Shown here piece by piece: positions 34,673 through 43,701 of a stretch of 64,000 nt of DNA. The stretch is from Streptomyces olivochromogenes (lineage in GTDB: Bacteria; Actinomycetota; Actinomycetes; Streptomycetales; Streptomycetaceae): positions 1 through 64,000 of the forward strand of contig NZ_JADDRL010000039.1 of assembly GCF_021538895.1 (NCBI RefSeq). The letters are read 5' to 3'. The notes under the pieces are model-generated. The model was given only the letters and a program-made list of their open reading frames with translations, made no database searches and was not told the DNA's origin. Every line of letters starts with the position of its first letter. Within the stretch, counting starts at the first letter, position 1. The translations under genes were made by a program, and so were the position numbers.

Positions 34673-35516
34673 CTTACAGTGGTTGACACGATGAGCCGAG
34701 TTGCCGGTGAGTGATGAGGCAGCAGGCGGGTTTGAGGAAGGCTTCATGGATGTCGGACTTGCGTTCCCAGCGGATGCGCAGACGCCGGAAGCCGTGGAGC
34801 CACGCGAAGCTCCTGTCCACGACCCAGCGATAGGTGCCCAGTCCCGTGCCGTGCAGTGACGTCATGGTCGTAGCCGCGGTCGGCGAAGAGGGAGTCCGGC
34901 TTGCGGCGGGGACGCCCGACCCGGCCGCGGATCGGCGCAATGGCGTCGGGCAGCGGCAGCAGTTGGGTGACGTCGTTGCGGTTGCCTCCGGTCAGCAGGA
35001 CTGCGAGCGGGGTGCCGTGCCCGTCGGTGATCAGGTGGTGTTTCGAGCCAGCCCGGCCCCGGTCGACCGGCGAGGGGCCCGTGTGGCTCCCCCTCTTGGG
35101 GCCCTGACATGGGAGGAGTCGACCACGCAGCGGCACCAGTCCAGGCGTGAGTCCGCGTTGAGTTCGGCGAGCAAGACCTCGTGGAGCCGCTGCCAGACGC
35201 CGGCCTCGTTCCAGTCGCGCAGTGGGCGCCAGCACGTCATGCCCGAACCGAAGCCGAGATCCTGCGGCAGGTACTCCCACTGAATCCCGGTGTGCAGCAC
35301 GTACAAGATCCCGCACAGCACATCCCGGTCCGGCAACGGGCCTGCGACCCGGATAGCGGAAGCGCCGCTCGCGCTGCGGCAGCAGCGGCTCCAGGTGATC
35401 CCACAGCTCATCCGACACAATCCACGGCGCCATCCCCACACCGGACCGAACGCTCAACTCCCGCCCTGGACGCGGCAACCAGGAGCGATCCACCTCGTTG
35501 TGCTAGCCGCTGTAAG
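34673..35516 (-). mobile_element. IS5-family (IS427-like) insertion sequence, inactive
   Basis: An 844-bp element bounded by imperfect inverted repeats that start CTTACAGTGG at 34673 and, on the other strand, CTTACAGCGG at 35516. The transposase is on the minus strand but split over three frames: IVSDELWDHLEPLLPQRERR; LCGILYVLHTGIQWEYLPQD and LDWCRCVVDSSHVRA; SKHHLITDGHGTPLAVLLTG with DSLFADRGYDHD; YRWVVDRSFAWLHGFRRLRI. About 20 residues between the second and third catalytic blocks are missing. No matching target duplication was identified. Confidence 0.8.
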
Positions 35517-36172
35517 GGTGCACATCAGAAATGCCTGGCCCGGTGGCCCTCATCGGTAGAGACTGCGCCTCATTAACGGTGTGCCGAGCAGTGTCATCGG
35601 CCATCGCCTTCGAGGCGACCGCGGGACGGCGCAGGAAGTCGGTGGTCACCACCGCCGTGACCGCGTCGTCGGCGGCCAGGTCGTGTATCGCCTCCACCTT
35701 CTCCAGCACACTCTCCGGGGAGTCGACTTTCCAGCCCACCACCCGCTTCGCGCTGTCGTGCTTCCACCTCGTCGGGTCTCCGCGAGGGTTGGGCGGGGGT
35801 TGTTGACCTCCTCGAAACGCTCCTGTTGTGGATGGTGTGCGAGACATCCGCCCACCGTCGCTCCTTCGGCCAACGCGAGGAAACCCACCGGTAACTGCGG
35901 ATCGTTCTATAGGCCAGGCCGACGTCTTCGGCGAACATCCTGATGGCCTCGCTGACGGTGAACAGGTCGTCCTTCCCAGACGGATTCGCGACCCCATACG
36001 AGCGCATCGGCTCGATCTCCATGGCGGCATCCCCGAGGCGCCACTGGGCGCTGCTCATCGTGGCCACCCAGTCGCGCCCCAGCTTGACCAGCTCGTCGTC
36101 GCGATCCCGGCTCACACTGCCGATCATCTCGGGCATCCGGACACCACGCCACGGGCTCGGGCGCGACACCAT
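35517..36172 (-). pseudogene. DUF6192-type protein, frameshifted and cut by the IS
   Basis: The first part (ELVKLGRDWVATMSSAQWRL, GDAAMEIEPMRSYG, LAYRTIRSYRWVSSRWP) is in one frame from the ATG at 36172. FEEVNNPRP is in a second, and KRVVGWKVDSPESVLEKVEA and FLRRPAVASKAMADDTARH in a third. These pieces follow DUF6192 proteins of Streptomyces in order. The 3' end runs into the IS5-like element. Two indels and the truncation make it non-functional. Confidence 0.65.
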
Positions 36173-36571
36173 GCCATCCCGCCAACTCGCCCTGAAGACC
36201 CATCACTTCGCACCATCTGACGCCCTCCGGCCGTCCGAGAGGCGTGCGGCCCCGGCGCGAGACGCGGCCCTACGGCCCCAACATGCGCGGTCTCACATCC
36301 CGCGCTGCTGCGTGCGCCGTCCATGCCAGGCCCGTTTGCGACAGGCGGGAGAACAGTACGTTGCCGAGGAAGCACGTTCGACGCCAACGGTCCAGGACAC
36401 CCCACACTCCGGGCAGGTGGCTGCCCTGACACCTTGCACCGCCTGGGCCCTCGCGCCTGCCCACGGGACCACCGTAGGGGCCCAGTCAAGGCAAGCCGAA
36501 ATCCCGTGGAGCCCACCTGCGCGGCGTGGAATGATCTTCGGCGACCGCTGACGGAAGGGAAGGCTGAAAAC
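36173..36571. other. Stretch with no recognisable gene
   Basis: Open frames on both strands lack starts with ribosome binding sites and recognisable motifs. The last 20 nt hold the GGAAGGGAAGG ribosome binding site of the deaminase gene. Confidence 0.4.
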
Positions 36572-37375
36572 GTGTACGTACCGTCATCTGCACGAGCTCT
36601 CGATGATGACGAGCGTGAGCTCGTGGAGCTGGCACGCCGCACCATAGACGCGCATACCGACGCCGGGCCCGACGAAGACAGGATCCACACGATGGGCGCC
36701 GCGGTCATGGCCGCCGACTACCGGATGTTCGCCGGCGTGAACCTCTACCACTTCACTGGCGGACCCTGCGCCGAACTCGTGGCTCTGGGAGCCGCACGAG
36801 CCCAGGGCGCCCGCCAGATGCGCTGCATCGTTGCCGTGGGAAACCACGGGCGCGGGGTCATCGGCCCGTGCGGGCGCGATCGGCAGGTCTTCGTGGACTA
36901 CTACCCCACCATGCGCGTCATCGTGCCTACGCCCGCGGGGCCCAGGTCCGTTCTCGCCGCCGACCTGATGCCGCTGACTCAGCGATGGACCCCGGAAGGC
37001 ATGAACGGTCTCGACCCATCGCTCTACCAAGACCCCGAGACGGCCGGTCCCCCGATCATCCGGTTCAGCCCCCGCTACCTCGAAGACGTCCGCTCCGGCG
37101 CCAAGACCAAGACCACCCGCTTCCGGGACCCGGCCCAGCTCGGGCCGGCACGGCTCGTGTTTGAAAGCGACCCCGAAGTCGTCCTGCCGGCAGAGGTGAC
37201 CGGCATCAGGCACTGCCTGGTCAGCGACCTCACCAACCAGGACGCCCAAGCCGAGGGGCTGACGACCGTAACCGAACTCCGGGAAGGCCTCAAGGGCCAC
37301 TACCCAGATCTGGCGGGAACCGACGAAGTCGATGTAATCACCTTCCAGATCAACGACAAGACAGGCGCCGCTTAA
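36572..37375 (+). CDS. Cytidine/blasticidin-S-type deaminase fused to an ASCH domain
   Basis: A 267-residue two-domain protein. Residues 15-145 are a cytidine deaminase fold closest to blasticidin S deaminase (YHFTGGPCAE, then GPCGRDRQVFVDYYP): proposed zinc ligand Cys66 and proton shuttle Glu68, Cys100, while the position of the third ligand is Asp103 instead of Cys. Residues 162-262 form an ASCH domain with the G-x-K-x-x-T-x-R motif (GAKTKTTR, 176-183). ASCH domains bind RNA, and some hydrolyse N4-acetylcytidine, so a nucleoside or modified-RNA substrate is likely. GTG start with GGAAGGGAAGG 9 nt upstream. No operon partner. Confidence 0.8.
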   Translation: MYVPSSARALDDDERELVELARRTIDAHTDAGPDEDRIHTMGAAVMAADYRMFAGVNLYHFTGGPCAELVALGAARAQGARQMRCIVAVGNHGRGVIGPCGRDRQVFVDYYPTMRVIVPTPAGPRSVLAADLMPLTQRWTPEGMNGLDPSLYQDPETAGPPIIRFSPRYLEDVRSGAKTKTTRFRDPAQLGPARLVFESDPEVVLPAEVTGIRHCLVSDLTNQDAQAEGLTTVTELREGLKGHYPDLAGTDEVDVITFQINDKTGAA

Positions 37376-37435
37376 TCCGCGGAGGCACCAGCGACGACTG
37401 GGCCGCAAGGTGACGACGAGCACGGGGGCCCCGTA

Positions 37436-37459
37436 GCTTCGGGCAGCCCCGCCCGAAGC
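37436..37459 (+). terminator. Stem-loop after the deaminase gene
   Basis: GCTTCGGGC pairs with GCCCGAAGC over a 6-nt loop, 60 nt after the stop codon. Confidence 0.6.
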
Positions 37460-37789
37460 GACAAGCCCCTGACCGCACAGATTTCATGAATCAGAACCTG
37501 TCCGAGGCCAGCTCATTTTTGTCATGCAAGCCTCAGGCACAGCTTCCTACCGGCTTCGCCGTAGCTGTACGGTCCCCCGCTCCTTCGCCCCAAGCCTTGC
37601 GGGAACCATGGGCCACGACAGGCGGGACGAACGGTGCCCAGTGGGGTCGGGGCGGCCTTCGCATGTGCCATGCGCACAGCAAGGCAGCGTCCTTGATGCA
37701 AAGCCAGCCACAGGCCAAGGCCGAACGCGCTACTGGCCCCTGAGCCCGCGCCACGAACGCAATCACCGCAACTACCTGCTCTTCCTCGA

Positions 37790-37935
37790 CCTTGCCGGCC
37801 GCCTGTGGTGACCCCTTGAGCGTCGACGGAATGGTGTCCAGGTCGTACTGCTTGCCGGTGCCGTTGGTGACGGTGAAGGTGACGCGGAAAGGTGTCCGGT
37901 CGGCGTCGGGCCTGTCGCCGTACTCGCCAACCGGT
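37790..37935 (-). pseudogene. Piece of an exported DUF4352-like protein
   Basis: The minus strand reads YGDRPDADRTPFRVTFTVTN and GTGKQYDLDTIPSTLKG, the strand pattern of actinobacterial DUF4352-type immunoglobulin-fold lipoproteins. No signal peptide or remaining fold is present in frame. Confidence 0.4.
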
Positions 37936-38550
37936 GACGGTGCGGGCTCCGCAGAGGACTGGTACAAGCTTTGCGCACACCCTCTGCTCGGAGAACTACG
38001 CCCTCCGAGCACGAACTCGCCACCGCGCACGCCACCATGAACACCCCACTGGCACCGTGCAAATCGACGCACTCGTCACCCCCGGACGGCGGCGGGCAGC
38101 AGCGTGACGCCGGCATTCCAGCGTCGTTGAACCCTGCAACTCCATACGCCGGGGCCCCGGGAATGCCATGACGAATGCCCTGGGTTCCTCGGCATGCCAG
38201 GGCCGGGATGCGACATCACCGCCTCAGGCCACACGGGGATTCCATGCTGCGCAGGAGCGATGGTGCCCATGCGGCCTCACGGGCAGGCGCGATGCGCCCG
38301 CAAACGGTGAGGGACATCGACCCGCTGGGTGACGGCCGTGTGTGCCAAGCCGCTCCAGTGGCCGATGGGCCGAGTGGCCAACATGTCGTCGGTTGCCACC
38401 GGGTCTGCCGGTGCCTGGTCCGTAGTGATGCCAGTCAGCTGTTGTCCCAAGTCATGCCACGGCCAGCCCTTGCGAACCGACGAAGTCGCCATCGCCAAGG
38501 AGACAGGGCCCAGTCCAGGCCGCACTCGTTCTTCGCGCTCGGCAAGAACT

Positions 38551-38679
38551 CCTCCGTCGGTGGCCTTCAGCCCTGACTGCCACAGCCTCGCCACAGGCAG
38601 TGACGACAAAAAGGCGCGTCTGTGGGACGTCGCAAGCGGCAAAACCATCACCACCCTCACAGGCCACACCAGCGGCATG
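38551..38679 (+). pseudogene. WD40-repeat fragment
   Basis: One complete repeat and the start of another: VAFSPDCHSLATGSDDKKAR, LWDVASGKTITTLTGHTSG. Only about 42 residues of what was a multi-blade propeller remain. Confidence 0.7.
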
Positions 38680-38774
38680 GCTTCAACGCCGGCGTGCTCG
38701 ACGCCGAGGCCCACGGCTTGGGCCTCGCCGTCCCGTGCGTCCCACGCCGGCGACTGGCCTGACACCGGCCGGCT

Positions 38775-40043
38775 TCAAATACGGCCGTGGGCCTTCTGCG
38801 CGCGGCGTGACAGCGAATCGATGACGACGGCGAGCAGCAGGACCCCACCGGTGATCATGTACTCGGCAGCGGTCGGGACGCCCATCAATGCCACGCCTGA
38901 GGCGATCGACTGAATGACCAGCGCGCCGAGCAGTGCCGACCAAGTACTGCCCCGGCCACCGAACAGGCTGGTTCCGCCTATGACGGCGGCGGCGATGGCG
39001 TTGATGAGGAGGTTGCCCGAGCCGGAGGTCTGGCTGGCCGAGGCCACCCGCGAGGCGAGGAACAGCCCGCCGACCGCGGCCATGGTGCCGGAGATCGTGA
39101 AGACGGAGATCCTCACCCACGCGACCTTCAGACCTGCTTTGCGTGCGGCTTCCACACCCCCACCGAGCGCGTAGATGGCGCGTCCGTACAGGGTCCGCCG
39201 CAGAATGCATTCGAGGGCGATGACGACGAGGAGGAAGATGAGGAGGGCCAGCGGCAGACCCTGGAAGCGGTTGAGCACGTAGGCGGCGGCGAAGACGGCG
39301 ACGGCGACCATTGCGGTGTGGAGGGCGATATCGCCAAGCGGTCGCGAGCCCAGTCCCAAGCTCCGCCGACACCTGGAGTCGTGGTAGGAGACGAGGAAAT
39401 AAGCGGCCGTGCCAGCGGCGGCCAGGGTGTAGGCCACGGCCACATCATTGAAGTAGTAGCTCGTCAGTAAGGCCACCAGGCCCTCGTCGTCCAGGTTGAT
39501 GGTTCCGGTCGAGCCCAGGATGTAGAGCATGAGCCCGTTCCAGCTCAGCAATCCGGCGAGTGTGACGACGAAGCTGGGGACACCCACCTTGGCGAAGAAG
39601 AATCCCTGGACGACTCCGGTCGCCGAGCCGACGAGTATCGCGACGAGGGCGGCGACCCCTTCTGCCATGCCTAGGTTGACGTTCAGCACGGCGAACGCGG
39701 CAGCCGCCAGACCGCTCACCGAGCCGACCGACAGGTCGATCTCCCCCAGCAGCAGCACGAACACGATGCCGACCGCGATCATGCCCGTGCCCACCATGTC
39801 GACGCTGATGTTGGAAAGGTTCCGCGCCGACAGGAACTGCGAGTTGAGCGCCTGGAAAACCATCCAGATTGCGGCGAGGCCGAGTAGAACCGGTACAGAG
39901 CCGAGCTCCCCCGCTTTCAGCCTGCGCCCAAAGGTCGCGAGGTGACGATTGACGGCCGCGCGTTTTATGACAGCGCTCCGGGCGTTCTTCGTAGGCGGCC
40001 TCCCTCCGCACTCACCCGGGGCAGCGTTCCTGGGTCGACGCAT
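38775..40043 (-). CDS. Xylose-type sugar ABC transporter permease (XylH-like)
   Basis: A 422-residue permease with about ten hydrophobic helices, the BPD_transp_2 layout and EIDLSVGSVSGLAAAAFAV, the conserved ATPase-coupling region of RbsC/XylH permeases. It starts 4 nt before the stop of the ATPase gene, so the two are coupled. With the binding protein and single ATPase it would import a pentose or related sugar. Basic N-terminal tail of about 50 residues before TM1. The exact sugar is unknown. Confidence 0.88.
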   Translation of the reverse strand: MRRPRNAAPGECGGRPPTKNARSAVIKRAAVNRHLATFGRRLKAGELGSVPVLLGLAAIWMVFQALNSQFLSARNLSNISVDMVGTGMIAVGIVFVLLLGEIDLSVGSVSGLAAAAFAVLNVNLGMAEGVAALVAILVGSATGVVQGFFFAKVGVPSFVVTLAGLLSWNGLMLYILGSTGTINLDDEGLVALLTSYYFNDVAVAYTLAAAGTAAYFLVSYHDSRCRRSLGLGSRPLGDIALHTAMVAVAVFAAAYVLNRFQGLPLALLIFLLVVIALECILRRTLYGRAIYALGGGVEAARKAGLKVAWVRISVFTISGTMAAVGGLFLASRVASASQTSGSGNLLINAIAAAVIGGTSLFGGRGSTWSALLGALVIQSIASGVALMGVPTAAEYMITGGVLLLAVVIDSLSRRAQKAHGRI

Positions 40044-40047
40044 CGCC

Positions 40048-40842
40048 TCACAGCTCCCAGTCGATCTCGTCCTGCTCGCAGTACTTGAAGTCGCTGTGCG
40101 TGGCGCCCGTGATCGATGAGACGATGTCTTCCTGCGATGTGGTGTTGACGTCGAAGAAGCCGTTGTTGCGCCCGAGCCTCAGGACGGAGACCCGGTCGGC
40201 GATTGCTTTCACAACGCCCAGGTCGTGAGTGATGAGGAGGACACCGAGGCCACGGTCGCGCATGTCGTCGATGCACTCGAGAACATGTGCGGTCTGCTCG
40301 ACTCCCAGGGCTGCGGTCGGCTCGTCCAGCAGGATCAGCTTCGGCTGACCCAGAAGCGAGCGCGAGATGGCGACGGTCTGCCGCTGTCCACCGGACAGCG
40401 TCGCGACGGGCAGTCGGAGATCAGGCACGCGCGCGCTGAGCATCCTGAACAGATCCCGCGTCCGGTTTTCCATTACCGGTTCGTCGAGGAAGCCGTAACT
40501 GTGTATCTCACGGCCCAGGAATACATTGCCCACCACGTCGAGGTTCTCGCACAACGCGAGGTCCTGATGGACAGTGGCGATCCCCAGCGCCTGCGCATCC
40601 CGCGGGTGCGTGATCCGCACGGGGCGCCCTTCCCACTCGATCACGCCGACATCGGGCGGGTCGACGCCCGAAACGACGTTCACCAGTGTGGTTTTGCCGG
40701 CCCCGTTGTCTCCCACCAAGGCAATGACACGACCCGCGCGTATCTCCAGATCGACGTCGATGAGCGCCCTGACTGCGCCGAATCGTCTGGAGACACCGCG
40801 CAACGCCAGGAGGGGCGGAGTCGCGCCGCTCGTCATGTGCAT
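40048..40842 (-). CDS. Sugar ABC transporter ATPase (XylG-like, single domain)
   Basis: A 264-residue ATPase with Walker A GDNGAGKTT, signature LSGGQRQ and Walker B LILLDEPTAAL. Sugar ATPases of the XylG/RbsA group normally have two nucleotide-binding domains (about 500 residues). Here one is present, as in many Streptomyces systems, so it probably works as a homodimer. The ATG is at 40842, with another at 40836. Lies between the binding protein and the permease in one operon. Confidence 0.88.
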   Translation of the reverse strand: MHMTSGATPPLLALRGVSRRFGAVRALIDVDLEIRAGRVIALVGDNGAGKTTLVNVVSGVDPPDVGVIEWEGRPVRITHPRDAQALGIATVHQDLALCENLDVVGNVFLGREIHSYGFLDEPVMENRTRDLFRMLSARVPDLRLPVATLSGGQRQTVAISRSLLGQPKLILLDEPTAALGVEQTAHVLECIDDMRDRGLGVLLITHDLGVVKAIADRVSVLRLGRNNGFFDVNTTSQEDIVSSITGATHSDFKYCEQDEIDWEL

Positions 40843-40885
40843 CTCCTATGGCGAGCCGAGGTGGGATGGCGGTGGACACCCGCCG

Positions 40886-42244
40886 TCAGCGCCGTCCGAC
40901 CAGACCGAGCCGCTGACAAGCAGCAGAGTATTTGCCGGAGCAAATCTGGTAGGTCGTGTATAGCCCGTCGTGAATCACGGTTGCCTTGACGTTGCCGGCT
41001 GTGACCGATTGTGGGCGCAGCAGCACAGTGGGTATCCCGGTGTTGGTGGCATTGTCAGTCGTCGTCTTCGTGTTCGTGATGCTCTCGCCGCGCGCCAGCC
41101 TGACAGCCATGTCTGCAGCGGCGTCGGCCTCGAGCCGGAAGGGTTTGTACACCGTCATGTACTGCTCACCCTGGATGATCCGTTGGATGCCCGCCAGGTC
41201 GGCGTCCTGGCCGGTGACGGGCGGCAGAGGGGCAACCTTGGCCGATTTGAGGGCGGCTATGACGCCGCCCGCGAGGCCATCGTTCGCCGCCAGCACACCG
41301 ACTATCTTGTCGGCACCGAGTGATGCGATGGCTGCGGACATATTGGCGTGGGCGTTCTCTGGACGCCATCCGAGCGTGTCGTAGGCCCTGGCGATCTTCA
41401 CTTTGTCGTGGAGAACGGAGAGTGCGCCGTCCTTGAACCATCCGGAATTGGGATCGGTCTCCGCGCCGTTCATCATGACGACCTGCCCGTCGTGGGCCTT
41501 GTCGCCGAGGGCCTTCAGCAGTCCCTCGCCTTGCAGTCGGCCGACCTGCCCGCCGTCGAATGTGACGTAACCGGATATGGGTCCATCCGCGAGACGGTCG
41601 TATGCGACGACCGGAACACCCGCTCTCGCAGCCGCATTCACCGAGGCGCGCAGCGCTTTGCCATCCACCGCATCGAGGATGAGGACATCGGCCCCTTGGG
41701 TGATCATGGTGTCTACCTGCTGTTGCTGGGTGGCCACGTCGTGTCTGCTGCTGGCGTACCTCACGGTGCAGGCGCTGCAGAGTTCCTTGATCCGTTTTAC
41801 GATCAGCGGTTTGTCGAATCTTTCGAAGCGGGGAGTCTGGTTGTCGGGGAGCAGCAGTCCGACAGTCGTCCCGGTGCGTGGGGATGCCGTCAAGTCGGCC
41901 GCCCGGCCACACGCGGTAGCGCCGAGGACGAGAGCGAGCGCCCCGACGGTGAGGACGACGGGGCGGGATCGGGACCTCGGCCTGGGTGGAGACGGCCGGG
42001 CAGTTCTCAATGCCTGACCGAGAGGCTGGTCCACCTCCCCGGCAGAGGCGATGGCCCGCCGACGAGGACGACGACCGGCCCCGTGGCTACCGAAGCGGTT
42101 TCGAAGGCTGGCCCGACTCGTGACCGTCACTCCCTGCTGGATGACAAGCTCGTCCGCTCCTGGCAAGACTGCCGGAACAACGACGTCGAACTTGGATCGG
42201 CGCTTACGCCCGTCCCCGCATAGGCGCCGACCGTGATTACACAC
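40886..42244 (-). CDS. Xylose-type sugar-binding lipoprotein (XylF-like)
   Basis: A lipoprotein with a hydrophobic segment VVLTVGALALVLGATACG (lipobox Cys) and a type I periplasmic-binding fold (TVGLLLPDNQTPRFERFDKP, ITQGADVLILDAVDGKALRA, AYDRLADGPISGYVTFD). The pattern follows XylF D-xylose binding proteins. The long N-terminal extension before the lipobox is unlikely to be translated; GTG starts near 42130 or closer to the lipobox are possible and none has a clean ribosome binding site. Binds sugar outside the membrane for the following ATPase and permease. Confidence 0.82.
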   Translation of the reverse strand: MCNHGRRLCGDGRKRRSKFDVVVPAVLPGADELVIQQGVTVTSRASLRNRFGSHGAGRRPRRRAIASAGEVDQPLGQALRTARPSPPRPRSRSRPVVLTVGALALVLGATACGRAADLTASPRTGTTVGLLLPDNQTPRFERFDKPLIVKRIKELCSACTVRYASSRHDVATQQQQVDTMITQGADVLILDAVDGKALRASVNAAARAGVPVVAYDRLADGPISGYVTFDGGQVGRLQGEGLLKALGDKAHDGQVVMMNGAETDPNSGWFKDGALSVLHDKVKIARAYDTLGWRPENAHANMSAAIASLGADKIVGVLAANDGLAGGVIAALKSAKVAPLPPVTGQDADLAGIQRIIQGEQYMTVYKPFRLEADAAADMAVRLARGESITNTKTTTDNATNTGIPTVLLRPQSVTAGNVKATVIHDGLYTTYQICSGKYSAACQRLGLVGRR

Positions 42245-42472
42245 GTTTCCGTCGGCACGTACCCGCGCCCTTTCCGCCCGAGCCCCGTCGAGGGTTGTGT
42301 ACCGTCGGTGCTTCGACAGTCACACTCACCCATGTGGGGGCGGGGGCGCTCATCACCCCCAGCATCGCACAAGTAGCGGACCCTCGCTTCTGCACGCGAA
42401 GCTAAGCACGCAGCTGCCTCCTCGACCGGTTTAGCAAGCTGTTTTATAGATGTAATTGTTGACGTCAGGATT
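42245..42472. other. Intergenic region upstream of the sugar operon
   Basis: The sugar operon promoter should lie here on the minus strand. An AT-rich segment at 42430-42460 is the best candidate. No clear operator palindrome was found. Confidence 0.4.
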
Positions 42473-42870
42473 TTAGAAAGTGTCCTTGGTCAGGAAGACG
42501 AACGGATTGTGGATCAAGCCCGTCGTTCTGAAGCCTTTGAGTGCCTTGCCTATCTGCTGCAGCGCCTGCTTCTCCGACTCCAGCGGTTCCTGAACCACCG
42601 GGCCCTGGACAAGGCCGTCCTTGACGTCCTGGACGATGGGGTCGGCGGTGCCGAAGCCGACGATCTTGATCTTGCCGGTGGCGCCGAGGCTCTTGACGGC
42701 CACGGAGACGCCCTCGACCTCCTGTGTACTGACCGCGAAGACCCTGCCGGGTCGGGGTGGGCGGCGATCACGGCGGCCGTCTTCGAGGTGGCGGTGCCAG
42801 GTGACAGGTGCGCTCCGACTGAACTGGGTGGGCAGCAGGGTGATGCCCAGGTGACGGGCCCTCCTGCAAG
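42473..42870 (-). pseudogene. Second sugar-binding protein, broken 3' fragment
   Basis: The frame to about 42700 reads VAVKSLGATGKIKIVGFGT, VQGPVVQEPLESEKQALQQI and HNPFVFLTKDTF, the C-terminal lobe of a type I sugar-binding protein. Upstream, after an indel near 42760, another frame gives ATSKTAAVIAAHPDPAG. The N-terminal half and signal peptide are missing. It lies just upstream of the intact sugar-binding operon and may be the relic of a second transporter. Confidence 0.65.
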
Positions 42871-43047
42871 GTCGTTTCGATCAACAGCAACAGCTACCGG
42901 CTCAAGAACCGTCTCCAGGCCATCGAACGGGACACCGACGTGGCCTGAGCAACCACCGCAAGTAGATGCCGTTACTGATCTCGCGGACCACGAGTGCGCT
43001 GACCAGGGAGAATGGAGAAGTCTCGCTGGAGTACCTAGGGTCAGCGT
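42871..43047. other. Short intergenic stretch before the two-component system
   Basis: A short plus-strand frame (SINSNSYRLKNRLQAIERDT) ends near 42948 and is not recognised. TAGGGT at 43036-43041 is the probable -10 of the response regulator gene. Confidence 0.35.
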
Positions 43048-43701
43048 GTGGCTTTCATTGTGGTGTGTGAGGATGACGCAGCGGTCCGTGACGTCCTCAA
43101 ACGTGCACTTGAGCACGACGGCCATACGATCGCAGTCGCTTCCACGGCGGACAGCCTGCTGCGGCAACTTGAGCCGGTCCCTCACCTGGTCGTCCTGGAT
43201 CTAGGGCTGCCGGACGCTGATGGCCGCGATGTCTGCTTGGCGCTGCGGGCACGTGGCGTTGATACCCCGGTGCTCATGCTCACCGCTCTGGATGGCATGC
43301 ATCACAAGGTGGGCGGCTTCGAGGCGGGAGCCGACGACTACATGACGAAACCGTTCGACATCCCGGAGTTGCTGGTGAGGGTCCGTGCCCTGCTACGCAG
43401 AACAACTGCGACGACCCCGCCAAGGGGCGTCGTTCTCGATCCGGCGAAGCATGTCGTGATCCACGGTTCGACAAGCGAGAGCCTGACGCCGACCGAGTTT
43501 CGGTTGTTGGGCAGGCTTATCGCTTCGCAGGGCGACGCTGTACGCCGCCACGCCCTCGTTGCTGCCGGTTGGCCGCATGGCGCGCAGGTCAGTGACAACA
43601 CCCTTGACTCCTACGTTCGCCGACTACGGACCAAACTCGGTGCGCTGGGCGTGGCCGATCGCCTGGCGACGGTCCGCGGGGTGGGCTATCGATGGGAGTG
43701 A
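43048..43701 (+). CDS. OmpR-family response regulator next to COG4705 genes
   Basis: A 217-residue two-component regulator: acidic pair CEDDAA, phospho-acceptor VVLDLGLPDADG, Lys in DYMTKPF, and winged helix LTPTEFRLLGRLIASQ with LDSYVRRLRTKLG. The GTG start follows TAGGGT by 6 nt without a ribosome binding site, so it is probably leaderless. The stop overlaps the kinase start by 10 nt. Candidate binding sites (CAGG direct repeats) lie upstream of the following COG4705 genes. Confidence 0.92.
   Translation: MAFIVVCEDDAAVRDVLKRALEHDGHTIAVASTADSLLRQLEPVPHLVVLDLGLPDADGRDVCLALRARGVDTPVLMLTALDGMHHKVGGFEAGADDYMTKPFDIPELLVRVRALLRRTTATTPPRGVVLDPAKHVVIHGSTSESLTPTEFRLLGRLIASQGDAVRRHALVAAGWPHGAQVSDNTLDSYVRRLRTKLGALGVADRLATVRGVGYRWE

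Larger units (their letters stand above)
37460..38774. other. Gene-poor stretch with scattered protein remnants
   Basis: No intact gene over about 1.3 kb. Two fragments are listed separately (exported-protein piece near 37790 and WD40 piece near 38551). Elsewhere the frames are short or compositionally odd (TRP- and CYS-rich antisense readings) and carry no family signature. Confidence 0.4.

Noticed and set aside
34744..35493. Single 249-codon IS5 transposase
   Set aside because: The frame is right only at the N-terminus and middle; the catalytic blocks are spread over three frames, so it is listed as an inactive element.
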